DNA from: Arthrobacter sp. Bz4 | GTDB lineage: Bacteria; Actinomycetota; Actinomycetes; Actinomycetales; Micrococcaceae | NCBI RefSeq assembly: GCF_003075455.1 | Contig: NZ_QDAE01000019.1 | Coordinates: 1 to 62,100 of the forward strand | Reading direction: 5' to 3' | DNA length: 62,100 bases | Part shown: positions 18,632-27,255 of the stretch, in pieces | Layout of the letters: each line of letters begins with the position of its first letter | How positions within the stretch are numbered: the stretch's first letter is position 1 | The notes under the pieces: generated by a model | The model's database searches: none | What the model saw: the letters and a program-made list of their open reading frames with translations, nothing else | What the model was told of the DNA's origin: nothing | Program-made: the position numbers and the translations under genes

Positions 18632-19678
18632 TTATCGGCTGGTTTTGTTGGGTGCATAAACAAGGGGCGACCGCAGTTCCTCATCCGTCAGTGCGCAGGC
18701 TGCCAGCAGGGTGGTCACCTCGAAGTCATCGATGTCATCGCCGGTCAGAGCGAGGTGAGTGCCGCGGCGCCACTGCCCCTGTGGATCGCTGGCCCAGGGG
18801 CCGCCGTTGCTGAGGGCTATGCGCGGGCCAACACCGAACACTGCTACTTCGGTCTCCAGCAGACCGGCAATCCAGACACCGCCCCGAACAAAGCAGCAAC
18901 CCTCGGAGATGGCACCCAATGCTGATCGAAAGCGATCGGGATGCAGTAAAAGGTCCGTGCGGTATTCGAAAGTGCGGAAGGGCCCGGACGACGTCGACGG
19001 CACCGCGACCGCTCCGGGACAACTTCGGGCGCGGGCTGCTTCGTCGTCGTGCGCGCCAAGGTGGGCCGCGATCGCCCCCCGGGCGGGCAGCATCCGCACA
19101 TGCGGGGCAAGCTGTCCGATGAGCTGAACACCCCTGAGACTCAGTTCCTGATCCGATGGCAGCAGATCACTGACAGTGGTGAGCACCGTGTCAGCAAAGA
19201 GCAACTCCCCCATCAGGAATTCGCCAGGGGTCCTGCCATCCTCGGGAACAGCCGTGTAACCAGACTCAAACAACGTGTGGTGGTCCCACAGTTGGTTCTC
19301 CACGTCCTCAGGCTGTGCGGCCAACGCTACCGAATCCACAGTAAAATCCCCCCGGGCGATGGCATGAATCCCGTCAATCGCGTTCTCGGCCGTGGTGCCC
19401 GGCGGCAGCCCGACGATCGCCAGAGAGGTGCCGGCAGCGGCCAGGCGTATCAGGACGGGGACCAGATCGAACCGGACGGTGCAGCTCAGACAACCGTGTT
19501 CTAGGACAGACGACTCTCGTTCCACCAGTTGGTCATTCTGATGGATGCGGCGCGTCACCACTCCATCGTCGAGCAGGTCGTGCAGCACCACTGGAACTTC
19601 CGGAGATAGCGCGGCCAACTGAGATGTGGCGTTGTTGCGACTAAGTGCGTCCAGCGAAGTAATGATGATCAAGTGCAT
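18632..19678 (-). CDS. COG0523 (CobW/ZigA-like) protein with degenerate P-loop
   Basis: A 348-residue relative of the G3E metal chaperones. The metal motif is present as HGCLSCTVR (about residues 61-69), a CxxC version of the usual CxCC, and the C-terminal CobW_C-type domain follows (FEYRTDLLLHPDRF, then GGVWIAGLLETEVAVF). However, the N-terminal nucleotide site, normally GxxGxGKT, reads TSLDALSRNNATSQL, with no glycine-rich loop and no Lys-Thr. GTP hydrolysis is therefore doubtful. The gene starts with ATG six bases after a TAAGAT -10 element, so its mRNA is probably leaderless, and a Zur-type box covers the promoter. It heads the bL36/ferredoxin-like transcript. Confidence 0.85.
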   Translation of the reverse strand: MHLIIITSLDALSRNNATSQLAALSPEVPVVLHDLLDDGVVTRRIHQNDQLVERESSVLEHGCLSCTVRFDLVPVLIRLAAAGTSLAIVGLPPGTTAENAIDGIHAIARGDFTVDSVALAAQPEDVENQLWDHHTLFESGYTAVPEDGRTPGEFLMGELLFADTVLTTVSDLLPSDQELSLRGVQLIGQLAPHVRMLPARGAIAAHLGAHDDEAARARSCPGAVAVPSTSSGPFRTFEYRTDLLLHPDRFRSALGAISEGCCFVRGGVWIAGLLETEVAVFGVGPRIALSNGGPWASDPQGQWRRGTHLALTGDDIDDFEVTTLLAACALTDEELRSPLVYAPNKTSR

Positions 19679-19687
19679 TCCACCATC

Positions 19688-19708
19688 TTATGAGAATCAT
19701 TCTCAAAA
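19688..19708 (-). promoter_or_regulatory. Zur-type operator and leaderless promoter of the COG0523 unit
   Basis: TGAGAATCATTCTCA at 19691-19705 is an exact 7-1-7 inverted repeat, the form bound by Fur-family regulators. Read on the minus strand it sits just upstream of TAAGAT (19685-19690), with the ATG six bases further on. Given the zinc-independent bL36 in the same unit, Zur is the likely regulator. The zur gene is not in the window. Confidence 0.82.
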
Positions 19709-19757
19709 AGAAAGTGGGCGGTCCATTCGGCCCTCCCTCGCGGCACGCAAGACGCAC

Positions 19758-21515
19758 CTAGATCGAAGCGAGAGCCGTCAGAGCCCTCAGTTTCTCCTCC
19801 CCTATGGGTTCCTCGGGCAACAACGGAATAAGGGCCACTCGCTCGGTCAAGGCGCGTACCTTTGCCATCTGTTCGATTTCGCTCGCGGCGCGCGCCCGCA
19901 GAAACGGCGTCTGCGGGTGTGCGGCGGCAATCGAGCTATTGATCACCCAGGCCCACGGGTGGATTCCTGCCCGTTCCAGATCACTTTTCAACTCTTCGGC
20001 TTCGAGGACAGGTGTCGTTTCGGCCAGCGTGACAAGAATTACCTTGGTCTGCGCAGGATCCTGCAGCCGCATCAGGGGCGTCACGAAGCCCATGGTATCT
20101 CCAGCCTGGCGGGCAATTTCCCGGTGGTATGAACCGGTCGCATCCAGGAGTAACAGCGTGTGACCGGTCGGCGCGGTATCGATCACCACGAAGCGCCGCC
20201 GGGATTCCTGGACCGCCTTGGAAAACTGCCGGAAGACAGCCACCTCGTCAGTGCATGGGGACATCAGGTCCTCAGCTAGGGCGGCACGACCATCATCGTC
20301 CAGGTTCCGGCCCTTGGCTTCCATCACGTGGCTCCGGTACTCCTGAATTGCCGCTACCGGATCGATACGAGATACCGTCAATCCAGGGACTGAACCGTGC
20401 AGTGTTTCGGTGAGGTGCGCTGCAGGATCCGTCGTGGTGAGGTGGACCGCGTGCCCCCTGCCGGCGAGTGCGACCGCAATGGCGGCAGCGACGGTGGTTT
20501 TCCCCACCCCGCCCTTCCCCATACACATCACAAGGCCACGGCTGTCCGATTCGATCTCGTCAACCAAGGCTGCCAGTGGCGCGTCCTCGACCTCCGGTGT
20601 CTGTGTCGTCTCGTCAAGGATGGCCGGTCTGGACCCAGTTGCGAACAGAGACCTAAGCGCCGGCACGCCGACCATGTTGCCTGGCTTGAGGCCCAGCACA
20701 TCGAGGGGCAGCGCGGCGACCGCTTCAGGAATGGCCGCGATGGCGGCAGCTTCCCTGGACCGCAGGGCCACGGCTAATCTCTCGTCGCCGGCGGCTTCCG
20801 GCAGGACACCGTTAATGACCACGTACCCGCTCCTGATTCCGATCTGGTTGAGCTCGAGATAGGTACGCTCGATCTCAGCCAGGGACGACGTCTGCGCCCG
20901 GCTAACCAGGACAAGCCGGGTCCTGGCGGGGTCCGTGAGTGCCTGCACTGCTTTGGCATACACCTGCTTGTGTTTCTCGAGCCCTGACAAAGGGCCCAGG
21001 CATGACGGGTCTCCTTTGCCAGTCTCGAGGAAATCGGTCCATGAACCCGGCAATTGAAGAAGGCGGATCGTATGGCCCGTAGGAGCTGTATCAAAGATGA
21101 TGTGGTCGTACTCCCCATAGGAGCTCTCGTCTGCGAGCAGGTTGGTGAACTCGTCGAAAGAGGCGATTTCCGTGGTGCACGACCCTGAAAGGCTCTCGGC
21201 GATGCTGGCCAACTCAGTCTCGGGCAGGAGGCCCCGAACGGGTGCGATGATCCGTTCCCGGTACGCCTCGACGGCCTGCTCCGGGTCGATCTCCAGCGCG
21301 GAGAGACCCGGAACATCCTGAATCGCGGTGACGGTATTGCCGATGACCATACCGAACACTTGGCCAACGTTTGAGGCTGGGTCGGTGCTCACCAGCAGAA
21401 CTTTCTGACTGGCATTGGCGAGTGTAAGAGCCGCGGCGCAGGCTACGGATGTCTTACCCACGCCACCTTTGCCAGTAAAGAACAAGAATCGTGGTGCGTT
21501 CTCGAGAAACTTCAT
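19758..21515 (-). CDS. arsA: ArsA arsenite pump ATPase, two-domain
   Basis: A 585-residue ATPase that energises arsenite export when paired with ArsB/Acr3. Both halves are present: Walker A GKGGVGKTS (residues 15-23) and GKGGVGKTT (about 335), each with the DTAPTGHT signal-transduction motif. The start at 21515 is used because it lies eight bases after the arsD stop; a start at 21533 would overlap it. No ArsB, Acr3, ArsC or ArsR gene is in the window, so this is an orphan arsDA pair. The gene ends 80 bases before the COG0523 start. Confidence 0.93.
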   Translation of the reverse strand: MKFLENAPRFLFFTGKGGVGKTSVACAAALTLANASQKVLLVSTDPASNVGQVFGMVIGNTVTAIQDVPGLSALEIDPEQAVEAYRERIIAPVRGLLPETELASIAESLSGSCTTEIASFDEFTNLLADESSYGEYDHIIFDTAPTGHTIRLLQLPGSWTDFLETGKGDPSCLGPLSGLEKHKQVYAKAVQALTDPARTRLVLVSRAQTSSLAEIERTYLELNQIGIRSGYVVINGVLPEAAGDERLAVALRSREAAAIAAIPEAVAALPLDVLGLKPGNMVGVPALRSLFATGSRPAILDETTQTPEVEDAPLAALVDEIESDSRGLVMCMGKGGVGKTTVAAAIAVALAGRGHAVHLTTTDPAAHLTETLHGSVPGLTVSRIDPVAAIQEYRSHVMEAKGRNLDDDGRAALAEDLMSPCTDEVAVFRQFSKAVQESRRRFVVIDTAPTGHTLLLLDATGSYHREIARQAGDTMGFVTPLMRLQDPAQTKVILVTLAETTPVLEAEELKSDLERAGIHPWAWVINSSIAAAHPQTPFLRARAASEIEQMAKVRALTERVALIPLLPEEPIGEEKLRALTALASI

Positions 21516-21523
21516 CCCCGGAC

Positions 21524-21724
21524 CTAGCCGCAACTCGTTGAGCCGCCGCAGCAGCCGCCGGACTTTGCGCTCAGGCCAAGTGCCGGTCGTGTGCGCGACT
21601 CAACTCCGAGGCTTTGGAGATGACGCACGTCGGCGGTGACGTCCACCAGGGACTGGTCCACATCGGGGCCACACACACCCGTGTCGCGACAAAGCGTAGT
21701 TTCGTAAATTCGGATCACAGACAT
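21524..21724 (-). pseudogene. arsD: arsD with internal deletion
   Basis: The 66-residue product begins like ArsD, the arsenic metallochaperone (MSVIRIYETTLCRDTGVCGP, then VDQSLVDVTADVRHLQSLG), then jumps to an ArsD-type tail ending SGGCCGGSTSCG. The middle, about 60 residues that carry the thioredoxin-fold core and the PVVLVDG strand, is absent. The usual N-terminal vicinal cysteines are reduced to one (LCRD instead of LCC), while the GVCG cysteine remains. The frame is open with a good ribosome site (GGGAG), so a short peptide could be made. I call it a pseudogene because the fold cannot form, but a functional miniature form is possible. Confidence 0.75.
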
Positions 21725-21836
21725 GTGGTTCTCCCTGGCTTCCACAAAGGTTCGATTCGATACCGAACCAACGAGCCCCAGTCACCCCGGCCGTCGCCCG
21801 GAAGAGGCCGACCAGCGCAATTGCGGTTCCTCACTA

Positions 21837-21857
21837 TGATATCGATATTCATCGATG
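21837..21857. promoter_or_regulatory. Probable ArsR-type operator upstream of arsDA
   Basis: ATCGATATTCATCGAT (21841-21856), preceded by TGAT, contains two ATCGAT units ten bases apart in an AT-rich patch. It lies about 115 bases upstream of arsD and resembles operators of actinobacterial arsenic repressors. Confidence 0.5.
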
Positions 21858-21966
21858 TAGAGCCATCACCTTGTCGCCGGACCGTTCAAAGGCCTGACCT
21901 ACTTATCTGGTGCAGGTGAGATCGGATGCACCGGTCACCAGCCTCGCTTTGAGCTCGTCACCCTGA

Positions 21967-22002
21967 GGGAGCGCCGCGGGTAGCGGCTGGCCGGGCGCTC
22001 CC
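21967..22002. terminator. Hairpin between the arsDA promoter and the lipoprotein gene
   Basis: GGGAGCGC (21967-21974) pairs with GCGCTCCC (21995-22002). There is no clear T run, so it may be a weak terminator for the minus-strand DUF305 unit. Confidence 0.4.
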
Positions 22003-22062
22003 CAGGCTTCCTCACCGAGTCGCCGTATTGCAGCTTTAGCCGTCCAGTCTCCGAACCAGCGG

Positions 22063-22962
22063 CTACTCCTGATTGACTCGGATGTCCGTGAAGGACTGCC
22101 CGTTGTCATCGGAGACCTGGACACCGGTTTCGGTCGCGACCCATATTCGCAGGGTCAGATCCCCGACCAGGTGCGTGGCTATCGCGGCTGCCTGACCGGG
22201 GATCGTTCCTTGCTCGACCCAGGTCAGGCCAGCGTCACGGCTGGTGTAGATCTGGCCCTCGGGTGTAATCCCAGCAGCGGCACCTTCCGAAAGGGCCGTG
22301 AACATCAGCAGGGGTGCACCGGGCACGGCATTCCAGGTTTCGCCGTTGTCCGTGGAGCGTTGCAGGCCGTCCTCTGTGGTCGCCAGAACAATACTGTCCC
22401 GTGGCGTTGCGGCCAGGTTGAACACCGGAATTTGTTCTGCCACGGATTCCCAGGTGGTCCCGTCGCTACTCACTTGCAACTGGCCGTCAAAACCGACTAT
22501 CCCGTTGTCGGTTGAGGCGAGGGCATGGAAATCGGACTCCCCTTGCCGGGACAGCGGCTGCCACGTGTGCCCCTCGTCGGTGGACCGAATTAGCCCCACC
22601 GGGTCGGGAAGATCAGATCCCGGACCAGGATGTCCGGATGCATAAAACTCGCCGTCCCCTGCTGAGGTGAAACCCATCAGATCGATGGTTGGGCCGATCT
22701 TGATGGCCGGTGACTCTGAGACGTCGAACAGGCCATCGTGGGTGGCGAGGAAAACCCGGTCCGTGCCAGGGTCCACGCTCATGCCGTGGACGTGACCCGT
22801 TGGGTAACCTTCTGCACTGGCTGACGGGGCAGCGGTAGCGGCCCTGTTGGCTCCCTGCGGGGGTTGTGGCGAGCAAGCGGTAAGTGCCAGAATCGCTGCA
22901 ATCATGACTGCCGTCGGGGCGGCCCGTGGTGGGTGGGGTAAAGAAAAGTGGAGGAATTTCAC
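22063..22962 (-). CDS. Sialidase-like BNR-repeat lipoprotein (F510_1955 type)
   Basis: A 299-residue exported lipoprotein with lipobox LTAC near residue 27. The body is built of BNR/Asp-box-type repeats, for example IRSTDEGHTW, VSSDGTTWESV, QRSTDNGETW, TSRDAGLTW and VSDDNGQSFT, forming a predicted beta-propeller. Sequences of this type are annotated as F510_1955-family proteins and are found beside DUF305 and DUF6153 genes in copper-related loci; sialidase activity is unlikely without catalytic residues. The GTG at 22962 is chosen because AAGGA precedes it and it gives a proper signal peptide. It lies 76 bases after the DUF305 gene and probably shares its transcript. Confidence 0.82.
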   Translation of the reverse strand: MKFLHFSLPHPPRAAPTAVMIAAILALTACSPQPPQGANRAATAAPSASAEGYPTGHVHGMSVDPGTDRVFLATHDGLFDVSESPAIKIGPTIDLMGFTSAGDGEFYASGHPGPGSDLPDPVGLIRSTDEGHTWQPLSRQGESDFHALASTDNGIVGFDGQLQVSSDGTTWESVAEQIPVFNLAATPRDSIVLATTEDGLQRSTDNGETWNAVPGAPLLMFTALSEGAAAGITPEGQIYTSRDAGLTWVEQGTIPGQAAAIATHLVGDLTLRIWVATETGVQVSDDNGQSFTDIRVNQE

Positions 22963-23038
22963 GTCAATAGTCCTTGAGTCAAGATGGGTACGGGTAGGGA
23001 GGGCAATGGTGCCCTCCCTACCCAGAGCCTGTGGCGGG

Positions 23039-23677
23039 TTAGAGTTCGGCGAGCAGCTGTTCCATTTCCTGGATTTCGGCGAGCTGGGTTTCCATGATGG
23101 TCTCGGCGAGAGCAATTGCCGCAGGATACTCCCCGTTATCGATTTCCTCCTGGGCCATCTCCACCGCCCCGTCGTGGTGTTCAATCATGGATTCCAGGAA
23201 CAACCCGACCGCGTCGTCACCCTCAGCCGCTTCCAGATCAGCCATCTGATCTTCATCCAGCATGCCGTCCATCCCACCCATCCCGCCCATCTCGTGCCCA
23301 GCCATGCCACCGTCGGGCATGACCGGTCGGTCCCACGCTTCGAGCCAGCCGGTCATGATATCGATCTCAGGACCCTGCGCAGCCTTGATCCTGGTGGCGA
23401 GATCGGTAATCTCAGGGCTGACGTCGTCTTTGGCAAGCATCATCTCGCTCATCTCCACCGCCTGCTGGTGGTGAGGAATCATCATCTGGGCGAACATGGC
23501 ATCCGCGGGATTGTGCTCGGCGGACACCACAGCACTGGATTCGGTGGGGGAAGCAGTTCCCTGGGTGGAAGCCGTTGGCTCGGCCACCGGGGTAGTCGTG
23601 TCGTTGTCGCTTACGCAGCCCGCGAGTGTGATGACGGCTGCGACGCTCAGCCCTGCGATGGGGAGGTAACGCTTCAT
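23039..23677 (-). CDS. DUF305 lipoprotein
   Basis: A 212-residue exported lipoprotein with lipobox LAGC (about residue 20). DUF305 features are clear: FAQMMIPHHQQAVEMSEMML (about residues 61-80) and FLESMIEHHDGAVEMAQEEI (about 165-184), two copies of a ferritin-like helical pair with HH motifs. Between them is a Met-rich stretch (MAGHEMGGMGGMDGM) that could bind copper(I). The start at 23677 has AAGGATCAG upstream. Its neighbours are DUF6153 upstream and the BNR lipoprotein downstream. A periplasm-side copper or silver role is inferred from the Met/His residues. Confidence 0.92.
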   Translation of the reverse strand: MKRYLPIAGLSVAAVITLAGCVSDNDTTTPVAEPTASTQGTASPTESSAVVSAEHNPADAMFAQMMIPHHQQAVEMSEMMLAKDDVSPEITDLATRIKAAQGPEIDIMTGWLEAWDRPVMPDGGMAGHEMGGMGGMDGMLDEDQMADLEAAEGDDAVGLFLESMIEHHDGAVEMAQEEIDNGEYPAAIALAETIMETQLAEIQEMEQLLAEL

Positions 23678-23794
23678 AGTGATCTGATCCTTTGTGAATT
23701 CATCTGATGAATAGTCTGCAGTGGTGCCCTCGACGGGCATGCATGCCTTTGGCTGGAAGCCTTTGCGCTCACCAGAAAGGCAGGTGCCGGTGTT

Positions 23795-24304
23795 TTATGT
23801 CCGGCTGATACAGAGTTGGATCACTGAAGGAACGGGGATCGATAGGGGTCGTAAACGGATCAGTGGCGGACCGCGGAGGAGCACCGACCCGGGAACGAAC
23901 CGGCCGGATCGGACCAGGAACCCCAGAATGGCGACGACGATGATCGCCAGGAGACACATTCCCAGGACTGCGCTCTCGTTGCCGCATGACACCACGCAGC
24001 CCTGCCCTGATTCGCCGGAGTTCCCGTCCGTAGAAGCGGCGGGGGCAGCATTCGCCTGGACGTGGTGCGACCCGCTCATAGCCGTCGCGGATTCGGTGTC
24101 CAATGTCATAGGACTAGCAGAGAACACAGCACCATCAGCCGCGTCGTTCCACGTTGAAGCTCCGTGCGTGGACGGGCCGTGACCGCCCATCCACACATGC
24201 ATTGCGAGGATCGCGACAATGATGGCGGCAAACCCCAAAGAGGTTAGGGCTGTTCGCGACAGATCGAGCATCGCCCTTAGCCTGATCCTGCCTGACACCG
24301 CCAT
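23795..24304 (-). CDS. DUF6153 membrane protein
   Basis: A 169-residue protein with an N-terminal helix (about residues 18-36: LTSLGFAAIIVAILAMHVW), a His/Ser/Ala-rich external loop containing a Cys pair (GCVVSCGN, about 102-109) and a second helix (about 112-132, VLGMCLLAIIVVAILGF). This matches DUF6153, usually found beside DUF305 in metal-resistance loci. The tail is basic. Function is unknown. An ATG at 24268 (MLDLSRT) is an alternative start. It lies 117 bases upstream of DUF305, consistent with one operon. Confidence 0.75.
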   Translation of the reverse strand: MAVSGRIRLRAMLDLSRTALTSLGFAAIIVAILAMHVWMGGHGPSTHGASTWNDAADGAVFSASPMTLDTESATAMSGSHHVQANAAPAASTDGNSGESGQGCVVSCGNESAVLGMCLLAIIVVAILGFLVRSGRFVPGSVLLRGPPLIRLRPLSIPVPSVIQLCISRT

Positions 24305-24455
24305 TGCCCTTTCATTTTTCGTTGACTGCTTCCAGTTTAGTGAACTTCACGCAGAGCCGGAGGTCAGGCTGTGCATTGACATGCGGAGCAGCGCTGGCTA
24401 GGTTTTGATATTGGTAAACTTTTTCCACCTTACGAGAATCTAAGGGGCGGGCATT

Positions 24456-26639
24456 ATGCCGAACTATTTGGAGATCAACGGCCTCAGCGTCGCCGAGGAG
24501 CTTTATGACTTCGTCCGGGACGAAGCTTTGCCTGGAACGGGGATTGAAGAGGGAGCTTTTTGGGCTGGCGCGGCCGCGGTCATCACCGATTTCTCGCCCC
24601 AGGTGGGGGAACTGCTAGCCATCCGGGACCGGATGCAGCAGCAAATTGACGAGTTTCACCGCTCGCAAGGGGCGGAACCCGTGCAGGAGGAAGCCTACGA
24701 GACGTTTCTCCGCTCAATCGGTTACCTGGTCGACGAGCCCGGAGACTTCGCTATCACGACCGACCGGGTGGACCCCGAGATCGCAACCGTGTCCGGGCCT
24801 CAATTGGTAGTCCCGCTCCTGAATGCCCGGTTCGCTGCCAACGCAGCAAACGCTCGATGGGGCTCACTCTATGACGCGCTCTACGGCACGGATGCAGTTG
24901 ACGACGGCGATGGTCGCGAACAGACAGGTGCCTATAACCCAGTCCGTGGCGCCGCCGTCGTGGCACGCGGGCGGCAGTTCCTGGATGAGTACCTTGGTCT
25001 GGCGGGCGGATCCCACGCTGACGTCAACGCCTACCGAATTGCAGACGGCGCTCTCGTCGCGGAGACACCAGATGGTTCGCTGGGGCTGGCCGACCCAGGG
25101 CAACTGGTGGGCTATCAGGGAAGCGCGGACGCCCCCGAATCAGTATTGCTGGTACACCACGGACTTCACGTCGAAATCCTGATCGACCGCACCCACACCA
25201 TCGGTTCTGGGGACCCTGCTGGGGTGAAGGACCTTGTGTTGGAGTCAGCGATCACAACCATCATGGACCTCGAAGACTCCGTAGCAGCGGTCGACGCCGG
25301 GGATAAGGTCTTGGGCTACCGCAATTGGCTGCAATTGATGCAGGGCACCCTGACTGCCGAGATTGCGCAAAAGGGAGGCACACATACCCGGCGGCTCAAC
25401 TCCGACCGCACCTACACAGCATCCGACGGCTCGGAGCTGACTCTGCCCGGGCGCTCGCTGCTTCTCATCCGCCAGGTAGGCCACCTGATGACCAGTGATG
25501 CTGTCCTCGACTCTTCCGGAGCGCCGGTGCCCGAGGAGATCCTCGACGCCCTATTCACTGGACTTGGCTCCGTACACGATCTGCGGGGCCCACACGCCGG
25601 GCGCAACTCGCGGGCCGGATCGGTGTACATCGTCAAGCCGAAGATGCACGGTCCGGGTGAAGTCGCAGTGGCCTGCGCACTGTTGGCGGCCGTAGAGCCC
25701 GTGTTGGGCCTTGAACCGCTTACCCTGAAAATCGGCATCATGGACGAAGAACGCCGTACGTCGACCAACCTGAAGGCTTGCATCTGGGAGGCGCGGGACC
25801 GTGTCGCGTTCATCAACACCGGATTCCTTGATCGCACCGGCGACGAAATCCATACCTCGATGATCGCTGGCCCCATGGTCCGCAAAGCCGACATGCGTAA
25901 CTCCAGCTGGATCGCGGCCTATGAGGACGCGAATGTTGATATAGGCCTGGAGTGCGGGTTCAGCGGGCGGGCCCAAATCGGTAAGGGCATGTGGGCGGCC
26001 CCTGACAATATGGGCGACATGCTGAGGCAAAAGGTTGCGCACCCGCTTGCCGGCGCGGACTGCGCCTGGGTCCCCTCCCCGACCGCCGCGACCCTGCACG
26101 TTATGCATTACCATCAAGTCGATGTGGATGCCCGGCAGGCTGAACTAGCCGGGAAGCGTCGCTCGACCCTGCGTCAACTGCTCACCATTCCGGTCGGTAA
26201 CCCCTCTGACTGGAATGCGGATGACCGACGTAGCGAGCTGGATAACAACATTCAGAGCACCCTGGGATACGTCGTGCGCTGGGTGAACGACGGCGTCGGG
26301 TGCTCCAAGGTTCCCGACATCCATGGCACAGCATTGATGGAAGACCGCGCAACCTGCCGCATCAGCTCCCAGCACGTCTCGAACTGGGTGCTGCACGGCA
26401 TCGTAACCGAGGAAGAGGTCGACGCTTCCCTGCAACGAATGGCTGTGGTCGTCGACGAGCAGAACGCCTCGGACCCCGCCTACGTGCCAATGTCCCCGGC
26501 GTTCAATACCGAGGCGTTCCTGGCAGCCCGCGAACTCGTTCTAGAGGGCGCCGCTCAACCATCGGGATACACCGAACCCATTCTGCATCGCCGCCGTGCC
26601 CTGCATAAGCAAGCCGACAATCGAACGAGGTCATCATGA
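24456..26639 (+). CDS. glcB: Malate synthase G
   Basis: A 727-residue enzyme that condenses glyoxylate with acetyl-CoA to malate. Family landmarks are [17 protein letters not shown] (about residues 269-285), [43 protein letters not shown] (magnesium-binding Glu and neighbours, about 427-443) and [18 protein letters not shown] (about 450-467). Length is that of the monomeric G form. GGGGCGG precedes the ATG, and an AT-rich TGGTAAACTTTTTCCACC lies in the promoter. The last four bases overlap the glcG-like gene. No isocitrate lyase is nearby, so the glyoxylate may come from glycolate or purine breakdown. Confidence 0.97.
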   Translation: MPNYLEINGLSVAEELYDFVRDEALPGTGIEEGAFWAGAAAVITDFSPQVGELLAIRDRMQQQIDEFHRSQGAEPVQEEAYETFLRSIGYLVDEPGDFAITTDRVDPEIATVSGPQLVVPLLNARFAANAANARWGSLYDALYGTDAVDDGDGREQTGAYNPVRGAAVVARGRQFLDEYLGLAGGSHADVNAYRIADGALVAETPDGSLGLADPGQLVGYQGSADAPESVLLVHHGLHVEILIDRTHTIGSGDPAGVKDLVLESAITTIMDLEDSVAAVDAGDKVLGYRNWLQLMQGTLTAEIAQKGGTHTRRLNSDRTYTASDGSELTLPGRSLLLIRQVGHLMTSDAVLDSSGAPVPEEILDALFTGLGSVHDLRGPHAGRNSRAGSVYIVKPKMHGPGEVAVACALLAAVEPVLGLEPLTLKIGIMDEERRTSTNLKACIWEARDRVAFINTGFLDRTGDEIHTSMIAGPMVRKADMRNSSWIAAYEDANVDIGLECGFSGRAQIGKGMWAAPDNMGDMLRQKVAHPLAGADCAWVPSPTAATLHVMHYHQVDVDARQAELAGKRRSTLRQLLTIPVGNPSDWNADDRRSELDNNIQSTLGYVVRWVNDGVGCSKVPDIHGTALMEDRATCRISSQHVSNWVLHGIVTEEEVDASLQRMAVVVDEQNASDPAYVPMSPAFNTEAFLAARELVLEGAAQPSGYTEPILHRRRALHKQADNRTRSS

Positions 26640-27064
26640 GCCTGACACTGACAACCGCCCAATCCATCATCGCCGACGCCCTCGCGGCAGGTCAGCAGCA
26701 GAACTTCAAGCCGCTGACCGTCGTCGTGCTCGACGCCGGCGGCCACGTCATCGCCGCTGCGCGCCAGGATGGTGCCTCGAATAATCGCTTTGAGATCGCC
26801 CAGGGTAAGGCGTACGGAGCGCTGGCCCTCGGAATGGGTTCGCGGGCAATTATGGAGCGCGCCGAGCAACAGGCCTACTTCATTGCCGCAGCGACAGCCA
26901 CTCTGGGTGGCCGACTCATCCCAGTGCCCGGTGGTGTCCTGGTGCGCGACAATGACGGCACCATCCAGGGAGCGGTCGGCATCAGTGGGGACAGCTCAGA
27001 CAACGACGAAGCCGCCGCGTCGACCGCAATCAAGGCTGCTGGCCTGACGGCGCAAATTGACTGA
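26636..27064 (+). CDS. glcG: GlcG/HbpS-family protein
   Basis: A 142-residue cytoplasmic protein of the GlcG/HbpS (heme-degrading domain) family. Characteristic parts are [20 protein letters not shown] (about residues 23-42), [20 protein letters not shown] and [20 protein letters not shown] (about 99-118). Homologues accompany glycolate or malate-synthase genes, and the ATGA overlap with glcB shows coupling here. Its exact role is unclear; heme binding is known only for HbpS relatives. A strong terminator follows. Confidence 0.9.
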   Translation: MSLTLTTAQSIIADALAAGQQQNFKPLTVVVLDAGGHVIAAARQDGASNNRFEIAQGKAYGALALGMGSRAIMERAEQQAYFIAAATATLGGRLIPVPGGVLVRDNDGTIQGAVGISGDSSDNDEAAASTAIKAAGLTAQID

Positions 27065-27113
27065 AACCACCGTTGCCGGGTGGTAGGTGGCTTACGCTCG
27101 TAACCACTCTCTG

Positions 27114-27150
27114 GGACCGTCAAGGCGCTCGAACGCCTTGACGGTCCTTT
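27114..27150 (+). terminator. Terminator of the glcB-glcG operon
   Basis: GGACCGTCAAGGCG (27114-27127) pairs perfectly with 27134-27147 around TCGAA-type loop bases and is followed by TTTC. Confidence 0.9.
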
Positions 27151-27255
27151 CGGTAGGATGCCCTTCCTGTCCCCCATGCTTTCCCGGTTGACTGCCGTAA
27201 GAGGCCTTCGGCATAACCGGTGCCCTCATCTTCGGCACCTTGGGAGAATAGAGTG

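Noticed and set aside
11292..19708. Complete metallophore biosynthesis locus
   Set aside because: No nicotianamine-synthase-like, opine dehydrogenase or histidine racemase gene is seen, so only transport and regulation can be proposed.
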